Made by a program: the position numbers and the translations under genes | Assembly: GCA_030831135.1 (NCBI GenBank) | Contig: JAURLR010000170.1 | Span: 1 to 5,556 of the forward strand | Source of the DNA: Alphaproteobacteria bacterium | GTDB taxonomy: Bacteria; Pseudomonadota; Alphaproteobacteria; UBA6615 | Direction of reading: 5' to 3' | Length of the DNA: 5,556 bases | Shown here: in pieces, positions 1 to 4,851 of the stretch | How the letters are laid out: the number at the start of each line of letters is the position of its first letter | How positions within the stretch are numbered: the first letter of the stretch is position 1 | The notes under the pieces: model-generated | Told to the model about the DNA's origin: nothing | Databases searched by the model: none | The model's input: only the letters and a program-made list of their open reading frames with translations

Positions 1-736
1 AGCCTTCGATGCGAATGGCCGTCACAGCGTCACTTCCCCCGTGAACGGCTCCGGCATGAACTACCGGCACATGCGCTGCCGCCGAGACTTCGTGGCTGGA
101 ATTCATCGCCAGCGCCATGGCGCGCACAGCTGCTGCATCGTCCAGTCCGGTCAGCAGAACGGTTTCAACGGTTTCGGGTGCGGGCAATACCTTGATGGTG
201 ATCTGGGTCAGTGCGGCGAGCGTTCCAAAGGATCCAGTCAGCAGTTTGGAGAGGTCATAGCCGGTGACATTTTTCACGACCCGGCCACCGCTCTTCACAA
301 GTTCACCACGCCCGGTCACGGATTCGATGCCCAGAATATGATCGCGCGCGGCACCCGCCTTGATGCGGCGCGGTCCGGCCAGATTGCAGGCAATCATGCC
401 GCCCAGGGTTCCACCCGTGCTGCCATAAAGACGCGCAAGAGCCGGCGGCTCGAAGGCCAGCATCTGGCCCTTCTCCGCCACAGCCGCCTCGATCTCCGCC
501 AACGGCGTACCCGCCCATGCCGAGAGCACGAGCTCTTCGGGTTCGTAGAGCGTGATCCCACTCAGTCCCGATAGATCGACCGCATGGGCAATCGTGCGGT
601 TGCCATCCCCCATCGGGCGGCCAAATCCGCGCTTGGTGCCGGTGCCCAGAATCTCAACCGGGGTCTCCTCGGCACTTGCCCAGGCCAAGGCCTCGACAAC
701 CTGTTCGGTGGTCTGGGGTTTCAGGGTTTCGATCAT
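1..736 (-). CDS. glcE: Glycolate oxidase FAD-binding subunit GlcE (partial, C-terminus cut by window edge)
   Basis: 245 codons are visible from an ATG at 736-734 and the frame is still open at position 1. The product is a PCMH-type FAD-binding protein. FAD-site segments are ILGTGTKRGFGRP (residues 29-41), GSTGGTLGGMIACNLAGPRR (105-124) and GGRVVKNVTGYDLSKLL (150-166), which are characteristic of GlcE. GlcE works with GlcD and the iron-sulphur protein GlcF in oxidising glycolate to glyoxylate and passing electrons to the respiratory chain. E. coli GlcE is about 350 residues, so roughly the last third or more is missing here. No in-frame start lies just upstream. The Shine-Dalgarno sequence is weak (AAGTGGG about 11 nt before ATG). 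The gene follows glcD on the same strand after a 157-nt gap that carries a palindromic repeat. It is probably co-transcribed with glcD. The GlcE assignment over a generic FAD-linked oxidase rests on these motifs and the adjacent glcD. Confidence 0.93.
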   Translation of the reverse strand, partial: MIETLKPQTTEQVVEALAWASAEETPVEILGTGTKRGFGRPMGDGNRTIAHAVDLSGLSGITLYEPEELVLSAWAGTPLAEIEAAVAEKGQMLAFEPPALARLYGSTGGTLGGMIACNLAGPRRIKAGAARDHILGIESVTGRGELVKSGGRVVKNVTGYDLSKLLTGSFGTLAALTQITIKVLPAPETVETVLLTGLDDAAAVRAMALAMNSSHEVSAAAHVPVVHAGAVHGGSDAVTAIRIEG

Positions 737-756
737 CGGACTAGGCCCACTTTCTG

Positions 757-852
757 TTCGTCATGCCCGCGAAGGCGGGCATCCATAAACGCCGATGCCC
801 GACGATGCCACCGCTTGCGTTAATGGGTTCCCGCCTTCGCGGGAACGACGAA
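757..852. repeat. REP/BIME-like palindromic doublet (two inverted hairpin units)
   Basis: Two 36-bp units lie in inverted orientation, at 757-792 (plus) and 852-817 (minus), around a 24-bp spacer. Each unit forms its own hairpin: ATGCCCGC/GCGGGCAT at 763-770 with 775-782, loop GAAG, and GTTCCCGC/GCGGGAAC at 827-834 with 839-846, loop CTTC. The units match at 31 of 36 positions. Four of the five differences are paired, compensatory changes that keep the 8-bp stem. The core TCATGCCCGCGAAGGCGGG resembles dispersed REP-type intergenic palindromes of proteobacteria, which often give spurious translations such as SREGGNP. It sits in the glcD-glcE gap, so both hairpins would be in the operon mRNA. 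A single window cannot show whether it is dispersed in the genome. Confidence 0.8.
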
Positions 853-893
853 ACGTGTCTGTGTAAACGATTCTCGAACGCATCGGCGATGGC

Positions 894-2381
894 TCAGAAA
901 CGGGGGATATCAGGGAACGGCATCTTGCCGCGCTGAATGTGCATGCGGCCGAGTTCGGCGCAGCGGTGCAAGGTCGGGAAGACCTTGCCGGGATTGAGCA
1001 GCTGGTTGGGATCGAAGGCGCATTTGAGGCGCTGCTGCTGCTTGAGATCATCTTCGGTGAAGACCTCTTCCATCAGGTCGCGCTTCTCGACACCAACGCC
1101 ATGCTCCCCGGTCAGGACGCCACCAACTTCCACACACAGCCGCAGGATATCGGACCCGAAATCCTCGGCCCGCTCCAGCTCACCGGGCTTGTTCGCGTCA
1201 TACATGATCAGCGGATGCAGATTGCCGTCGCCGGCATGGAACACATTCGCCACGCCCAGCTCGTACTTGTCCGAGAGCTTGGACATGCGCGCCAGCACCT
1301 CTGGCAGCTTGTGGCGCGGGATGGTGCCATCCATGCAGTAGTAATCCGGTGACAGGCGGCCAATCGCCGGAAAGGCTGCTTTGCGCCCCGCCCAGAACTG
1401 GAGGCGTTCTTCTTCGCTCTCGCTGATCCGGATCGAAACCACGCCCAGAGCTTCGGCGATTTCGCGCACACGTTCGATCAGGAAATCCACTTCAACGGGC
1501 GGGCCATCGAGCTCGACCAGCAACAGGGCCTCCACATCGAGCGGATAGCCGACCTGCACAAAGGCTTCGGCTGCCTTGATCGCGGGCCGGTCCATCATCT
1601 CCATGCCACCGGGAATGATCCCGGCCCCGATGATGTCGGCAACGCACTGGCCCCCGGCTTCACTGGACTCAAACCCGATCATCAGGGCGCGTGCGGTGGT
1701 GGGCTTGGGCAGGATCCGCACTGTCACTTCGGTGATCACACCCAGCAGGCCTTCAGAGCCGGTCATCAGACCCAGCAGGTCATAGCCTTCCGAATCCATA
1801 TGCTTGCCACCCAGACGCATGATTTCGCCATCGGGCAGCACCATCTCGATGCCGAGAATATTGTTGGTGGTCAGGCCATATTTGAGGCTGTGCACACCGC
1901 CGGAGTTTTCCGCGACATTGCCGCCGATCGTGCAGGCGATCTGGCTGGAGGGATCGGGTGCGTAATAGAAACCATCGGCCTCAACCGCCTGGGTAATCCC
2001 CAGATTGGTGACCCCGGGCTGCACCCGGGCGCAACGGTTCTCGTAGTCGACCTCGAGCACGCGATTGAACTTGCCCAGCCCCAGCGTCACCGCGTCTGCG
2101 GCTGGCAGCGCGCCGCCAGAAAGCGAGGTTCCCGCGCCCCGCGGGACGATCTTGACGCTGTTTTCATTGCAGTAACGCATCACCGCACTGACCTGCGCCA
2201 CCGTTTCCGGGAGCACCACGATCAGCGGCAACTGGCGATAGGCGGTCAGGCCGTCGGACTCATAGACCGCCATTCCTGTGGCATCCGCGATCACACCCTC
2301 GCCGGGGATGATGGTGCGCAGCGCAGCCGTAATCTCCTCACGTCGTGCGATCACATCCGCATCTGGATCAGGCATCTTCAT
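894..2381 (-). CDS. glcD: Glycolate oxidase FAD-linked subunit GlcD
   Basis: The 495-residue product is close to the 499 of E. coli GlcD. It is an FAD-dependent 2-hydroxyacid oxidase that oxidises glycolate (possibly also D-lactate) to the 2-oxoacid as part of the GlcDEF complex. Residues about 50-190 form the FAD_binding_4/PCMH domain, with PRGAGTSLSGGALP (80-93), PDPSSQIACTIGGNVAENSGG (142-162) and the GSEGLLGVITEVTV stretch (208-221). Residues about 225-470 form the FAD-oxidase C-terminal domain, with the histidine motifs NVFHAGDGNLHP (379-390) and TGEHGVGVEKR (424-434) that line the active site, then LLNPGKVFP (461-469). The ATG at 2381 has a GGAG seven nt upstream. A second ATG two codons in is less well placed. 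It lies 104 nt downstream of rpmJ, beyond that gene's terminator, and upstream of glcE. A related D-lactate dehydrogenase is the main alternative, but the adjacent glcE favours GlcD. Confidence 0.96.
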   Translation of the reverse strand: MKMPDPDADVIARREEITAALRTIIPGEGVIADATGMAVYESDGLTAYRQLPLIVVLPETVAQVSAVMRYCNENSVKIVPRGAGTSLSGGALPAADAVTLGLGKFNRVLEVDYENRCARVQPGVTNLGITQAVEADGFYYAPDPSSQIACTIGGNVAENSGGVHSLKYGLTTNNILGIEMVLPDGEIMRLGGKHMDSEGYDLLGLMTGSEGLLGVITEVTVRILPKPTTARALMIGFESSEAGGQCVADIIGAGIIPGGMEMMDRPAIKAAEAFVQVGYPLDVEALLLVELDGPPVEVDFLIERVREIAEALGVVSIRISESEEERLQFWAGRKAAFPAIGRLSPDYYCMDGTIPRHKLPEVLARMSKLSDKYELGVANVFHAGDGNLHPLIMYDANKPGELERAEDFGSDILRLCVEVGGVLTGEHGVGVEKRDLMEEVFTEDDLKQQQRLKCAFDPNQLLNPGKVFPTLHRCAELGRMHIQRGKMPFPDIPRF

Positions 2382-2407
2382 GAATTCGCTCCAACTGGTT
2401 CACCGCG

Positions 2408-2413
2408 AGTATA
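2408..2413 (-). promoter_or_regulatory. Candidate -10 element for glcD
   Basis: On the minus strand TATACT (five of six consensus bases) lies 26 nt before the glcD ATG, in the 43-nt stretch between the rpmJ terminator and glcD. Initiation near 2401 would leave a leader of about 20 nt that includes the GGAG at 2392-2389. The -35 position falls on the terminator's T-run (TTTTTT at 2435-2430, 16-nt spacer), which is a poor match. The case rests on the good -10 box and on the terminator just upstream, which implies that glcD needs its own start. An unseen activator could compensate for the weak -35. Confidence 0.4.
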
Positions 2414-2429
2414 GCGGGATACAGGCAAC

Positions 2430-2456
2430 AAAAAACCGCGCAAAAAAGCGCGGTTT
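2430..2456 (-). terminator. Rho-independent terminator of rpmJ
   Basis: Read on the minus strand, a perfect 9-bp stem AAACCGCGC/GCGCGGTTT with a six-T loop runs directly into further T residues (2435-2430). It begins 28 nt after the rpmJ stop codon, which is typical spacing for an intrinsic terminator. It separates rpmJ transcription from glcD. The A-run on the other side makes it partly symmetrical, but no plus-strand gene ends here. Confidence 0.88.
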
Positions 2457-2484
2457 CTCTAGGTCCGAACTGCCGGAATGGCAA

Positions 2485-2610
2485 TCAGCCCTGGCGTGCC
2501 TTGAAGCGGGGATTGGTCTTGTTGATCACATAGATGCGACCACGTCGGCGCACAATCTGGCAACCGCGACCGCGCTTCTTGAGTGTCTTCAGTGAACTTG
2601 CGACCTTCAT
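2485..2610 (-). CDS. rpmJ: 50S ribosomal protein L36
   Basis: A 41-codon gene from ATG at 2610 to TGA at 2485. The product is a small, very basic protein that starts [16 protein letters not shown] and ends [13 protein letters not shown], the hallmark C-terminus of alphaproteobacterial L36. L36 binds 23S rRNA in the large ribosomal subunit. Compared with the zinc-ribbon form (E. coli Cys11, Cys14, Cys27, His33), only one ligand position is kept (Cys17). The others are replaced by Lys/Arg-rich sequence, Asn30 and Phe36, so it should not bind zinc. GGGAG at 2622-2618 lies seven nt before the ATG. The gene is monocistronic here, with a promoter at 2662-2690 and a terminator at 2430-2456, rather than sitting at the end of the large ribosomal protein operon. 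Stand-alone rpmJ is common in this class. Confidence 0.97.
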   Translation of the reverse strand: MKVASSLKTLKKRGRGCQIVRRRGRIYVINKTNPRFKARQG

Positions 2611-2627
2611 TGGACCGCTCCCGTCAT

Positions 2628-2651
2628 AAAAAAGTCCGCCCAGCAGGGCGG
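2628..2651 (-). terminator. Terminator-like hairpin in the rpmJ leader / downstream of the peroxidase-related gene
   Basis: On the minus strand CCGCCC-TGCT-GGGCGG (2651-2636) is followed by AC and then TTTTTT (2633-2628). This has the form of an intrinsic terminator with a short but GC-only 6-bp stem. It lies 66 nt after the stop of the 2717-3298 gene, so it could end that transcript. It also lies between the rpmJ promoter and the rpmJ start codon, so rpmJ transcripts must read through it or be attenuated at it. Confidence 0.6.
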
Positions 2652-2661
2652 GAACGCGCGG

Positions 2662-2690
2662 AACCTAACCGCCAGCCCCCGGTGTGTCAA
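2662..2690 (-). promoter_or_regulatory. Probable sigma-70-type promoter for rpmJ
   Basis: On the minus strand a perfect -35 TTGACA (2690-2685) is separated by exactly 17 nt from TAGGTT (2667-2662), which keeps the important T1, A2 and T6 of the -10 box. Transcription should begin near 2655, giving a leader of about 45 nt before the rpmJ ATG with GGGAG at 2622-2618. It lies 27 nt downstream of the stop codon of the preceding minus-strand gene. Confidence 0.7.
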
Positions 2691-2716
2691 CGCCCGTTAT
2701 CCCCCAAAAACCCGGT

Positions 2717-3298
2717 TTATCGCGCCTTGGCGTGATATTCGGGGTTTGGCATCCGGTCGAGCGCTGTGGAGGCCCGATTGGTCATGTTGAAGAAGGCCGT
2801 CACATTGGCGATATCCATGATATCGCGTTCGTCGAAGCCAGCATCCCGCAACGCCTGACGGTCCGATTCTTCGACTTCTGCAGGGGTTTTGGTTACCTTG
2901 ACGGCGAAATCGAGCATCGCACGCTGCCGCGCCGGCAGGTCGGCTGCCCGGTAGTTGATGGCCATCAGCTCGCCCAGCGCGGGATCACCCGACAATTCGC
3001 GCACCCCCGCCCCATGGGCGACCACACAATAGAAGCACTTGTTCTCACTGGAGACGACCGTCGCGATCATTTCCCGTTCGAGCTTCGAGAGCCCCGACTC
3101 CGAGAGCATCAGGTCGTTGTACATGGCAATGAACGCCCGCAACCGCGCCGGCGCCACGGCATAGCTGCGCAACACATTGGGCACCATGCCGAGCTTTTCC
3201 TGGCAAATGGCAAAATACTTCTGCAGATCCTCATCGAGCGCGTCGGCTTCGGGGATCGGCAGGTTCAGGGCGTGTACATGGTCGGGTTGGGCGCTCAT
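2717..3298 (-). CDS. AhpD-like peroxidase-related enzyme (carboxymuconolactone decarboxylase fold)
   Basis: A 193-residue all-helical protein of the CMD/AhpD superfamily, matching the 'uncharacterized peroxidase-related enzyme' subgroup in length and layout. The AhpD core lies at about residues 45-130. Its redox motif NKCFYCVVAHG (86-96) has Cys88 and Cys91 with His95 four residues on, and acidic residues Glu74 and Glu76 upstream. In AhpD this CxxC-His set reduces peroxides or a partner protein, so a thiol-dependent peroxidase or disulphide reductase role in the cytoplasm is likely. The true reductant and substrate are unknown. The N-terminal part (about 10-50) includes KLGMVPNVLRSYAVAP, usual for the subgroup. 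No signal peptide is present. The ATG at 3298 has GGAG eight nt upstream. The gene stands alone and is divergent from the dioxygenase gene at 3691. A strong minus-strand terminator lies 52 nt before its start codon. Confidence 0.88.
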   Translation of the reverse strand: MSAQPDHVHALNLPIPEADALDEDLQKYFAICQEKLGMVPNVLRSYAVAPARLRAFIAMYNDLMLSESGLSKLEREMIATVVSSENKCFYCVVAHGAGVRELSGDPALGELMAINYRAADLPARQRAMLDFAVKVTKTPAEVEESDRQALRDAGFDERDIMDIANVTAFFNMTNRASTALDRMPNPEYHAKAR

Positions 3299-3350
3299 GA
3301 AAGTCTCTCCATCCGGTCATTGAGGTTGCCGACAATACAACCACTTCCGG

Positions 3351-3390
3351 AAAAGAAAAACGCGCCGGTGCTGCAATTGGCACCAGCGCG
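3351..3390 (-). terminator. Strong intrinsic terminator without an obvious upstream gene (candidate attenuator)
   Basis: On the minus strand an 11-bp stem, CGCGCTGGTGC (3390-3380) with GCACCGGCGCG (3371-3361), closes an 8-nt loop and is followed by TTTTTCTTTT (3360-3351). The one non-Watson-Crick position is a U-G pair in minus-strand RNA but a C-A mismatch in plus-strand RNA. The U-tract also exists only on the minus strand, so orientation is clear. It ends 52 nt before the start codon of the 2717-3298 gene. It either attenuates a longer leader of that gene or ends an unrecognised short transcript from 3391-3690. Confidence 0.82.
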
Positions 3391-3577
3391 CAAACCACTT
3401 GGAGGTGGAACCGTAAACGCGTCAGACGACGTCTTAGGTGTCGGTGCCGTCAAAGACCCGGCAGGGTCGCGGACGAGTTCTGGAACAGCGCCCCGCATCT
3501 GGTTTTCCGATACATAAATCGCTATCAGTGCAAAGACCATTTTTTGGTACGGCCATGCCAAACTGGCTCGTTGTTAT

Positions 3578-3606
3578 TTGACACCGAATTTCCAGATGAG
3601 CATCCT
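3578..3606 (+). promoter_or_regulatory. Candidate promoter for the 2OG-dioxygenase gene
   Basis: A perfect -35 TTGACA (3578-3583) is followed after 17 nt by CATCCT (3601-3606), which matches three of six -10 bases. The predicted start near 3613 would give a leader of about 80 nt. The poor -10 box is common in GC-rich proteobacteria but lowers confidence. No clear operator palindrome was found around it. Confidence 0.4.
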
Positions 3607-3690
3607 TTCTCCTGGCATATTTCTGGCGCTTGAGCTTCATCCACTGCGGCCAGAATTTTCCGGGCGTACCCAACTGACCGACGGAGCGAA

Positions 3691-4710
3691 ATGATGCAGG
3701 CTGAAAAGGCGACCGTACCCGCCACGGAAATACCGGTTCTCGATCTCGGCCCCTATCTGGCAGGTGAAGCCGGGGCACTCGAAACCCTTGCCGGTCAACT
3801 TCGTCACGCACAGGAGAATATCGGCTTCTATTTCACGGTGAACCATGGCATCCCCCGCGGCCTGATCCAGCAGGCCTATACCGAACTGCGCCGCTTCTTT
3901 GCCCTGCCACAGGACGAAAAGCTCAAGATCAAGCTGAACGCGCAGCGGGCTGGTTATGTGCCGGCGAAGGCATCGGTCTATGTGACATCGACGGTGAACC
4001 AGAACACCCAGCCCGACCTGAACGAGGTGATCCTGAATTTTCGTGAACGCTCCGCCGAACACCCCGAGGTGACTGCAGGTCGCAGCTTTCTGGGCCCCAA
4101 TCAATGGCCCGATGAAGACATTCTGCCCGGGTTCCGCGCCAATATGACCGCCTACTATCATGCGATCGAGGGTCTCGGTTACAAGATGCTCGCGGTCTAT
4201 GCCCGGGCTCTTGACCTGTCGGCAGACTATTTTGATCGCTTTTTCGCGGATCCGATGTGGACCACCCGCAATGCCTTCTATCCCGGATCACCGGAGGCTG
4301 CGGACAACCAGTTCGGCATTTCGCCCCATCGCGACCATGGCTTCATCACCTTCCTGCCGCTCTCGGATGAACCGGGCCTTCAGATTCAGACACCCCAGGG
4401 CGAATGGATTCCGGCCGAGCAGGTCGAAGATGCGATCATCGTGAACACCGGCGAGTTCATGAACCGCTGGACCAACGGCCGGTTCATCGCCACGCCCCAT
4501 CGCGTGGTGCCGCCGCGCAATGACCGCTATTCGATTGCCTTCTTCTTCAATCCGACCTGGGATACCGAGGCCGTTCCTCTGGCAACCTGCGTCTCGGATG
4601 ACAACCCGGCGCAGTTTGAACCCATTAACATTCATGATTACCTCGACTGGTACATCAACGAGAACTTCAACAAGGATGGCGGCGGGAAACGCGGCGCAGC
4701 GCGTGCGTGA
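3691..4710 (+). CDS. 2-oxoglutarate/Fe(II)-dependent dioxygenase, isopenicillin N synthase-like family
   Basis: A 339-residue non-haem iron enzyme of the IPNS-like superfamily, which normally couples oxidative decarboxylation of 2-oxoglutarate to hydroxylation or desaturation of a small molecule. The DIOX_N domain spans about residues 14-130 (IPVLDLGPYL at 14-23, GFYFTVNHGIP at 45-55). The catalytic jelly-roll is about 190-290. The iron triad is visible as His213 and Asp215 in SPHRDHGF and His270 in ATPHRVV. The 2-oxoglutarate anchor is Arg279-Tyr280-Ser281 in NDRYSIAFFFNP. Length and residue spacing are normal, so it should be active. The substrate cannot be read from the sequence. Two ATGs stand in tandem: GGAG at 3683-3686 is four nt from the first (3691) and seven nt from the second (3694), so translation may start at Met2. 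It is divergent from the peroxidase-related gene and followed 141 bp later by a trypsin-like gene on the same strand. Confidence 0.93.
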   Translation: MMQAEKATVPATEIPVLDLGPYLAGEAGALETLAGQLRHAQENIGFYFTVNHGIPRGLIQQAYTELRRFFALPQDEKLKIKLNAQRAGYVPAKASVYVTSTVNQNTQPDLNEVILNFRERSAEHPEVTAGRSFLGPNQWPDEDILPGFRANMTAYYHAIEGLGYKMLAVYARALDLSADYFDRFFADPMWTTRNAFYPGSPEAADNQFGISPHRDHGFITFLPLSDEPGLQIQTPQGEWIPAEQVEDAIIVNTGEFMNRWTNGRFIATPHRVVPPRNDRYSIAFFFNPTWDTEAVPLATCVSDDNPAQFEPINIHDYLDWYINENFNKDGGGKRGAARA

Positions 4711-4734
4711 AGACGGATTCCCGACCACGCACGC
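4701..4734 (+). other. Inverted repeat at the 3' end of the dioxygenase gene
   Basis: GCGTGCGTG (4701-4709) pairs perfectly with CACGCACGC (4726-4734) across a 16-nt loop, and the stem covers the stop codon. No T-run follows, so it is not a standard intrinsic terminator. It could protect the mRNA 3' end or assist a Rho-dependent stop. The remaining gap to the next gene (4735-4851) shows only a TTGACC at 4771-4776 without a convincing -10 box. Confidence 0.45.
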
Positions 4735-4851
4735 ACTTCGCGCCGCATCCAAACATTTCGTGTTGTACACTTGACCGCCGACACCCCGGGGCACTACCTC
4801 CCATAGACCAGACGAACCCATAACGAGAAGCCGGAACCGGAGCAGCAGGGC

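Larger units (their letters stand above)
3299..3690. other. Divergent intergenic region (392 bp)
   Basis: This region separates the minus-strand peroxidase-related gene from the plus-strand dioxygenase gene. It contains, left to right, the peroxidase-related gene's ribosome binding site, an AT-rich stretch with a weak -10-like TATTGT on the minus strand near 3328-3333, the minus-strand terminator at 3351-3390, about 180 bp without recognisable structure, and a TTGACA-containing promoter candidate for the dioxygenase gene. Open frames cross it on both strands, but none has a good ribosome binding site together with a recognisable product. No tRNA or known riboswitch was recognised. Confidence 0.7.

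Noticed and set aside
41..574. 177-codon plus-strand open frame
   Set aside because: It is antisense to glcE, whose minus-strand translation carries clear FAD-binding motifs. The plus-strand product is rich in His, Arg and Gln in the manner of a shadow frame.
761..1051. Minus-strand 96-codon frame containing SREGGNP-type peptide
   Set aside because: It begins inside glcD in another frame and runs through the palindromic repeat. The SREGGNP and GCPPSRA stretches are translations of the repeat, a well-known source of spurious proteins.
1800..2414. 204-codon plus-strand open frame
   Set aside because: It is opposite the 5' half of glcD, with no ribosome binding site and no recognisable domain. 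The glcD frame explains the region fully.
2684..3517. 277-codon plus-strand open frame, the longest unexplained one
   Set aside because: It lies opposite the complete AhpD-like gene and continues through the minus-strand terminator. There is no Shine-Dalgarno or recognisable domain, and the sense-strand gene has an intact CxxC-His motif and good start signals.
3295..3561. 88-codon minus-strand frame overlapping the peroxidase-related gene start
   Set aside because: It reads straight through the 11-bp terminator stem and U-tract at 3351-3390, has no ribosome binding site, and its product resembles nothing I recognise. A short untranslated or leader transcript seems more likely than this protein.
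3637..4161. 174-codon minus-strand open frame
   Set aside because: It is antisense to the N-terminal half of the dioxygenase gene, where the sense frame shows DIOX_N motifs. It is treated as a shadow frame.
4771..4799. TTGACC followed 17 nt later by CTACCT as a promoter for the trypsin-like gene
   Set aside because: The -35 is acceptable, but the -10 hexamer matches almost no consensus bases. It is not convincing enough to list as a feature.
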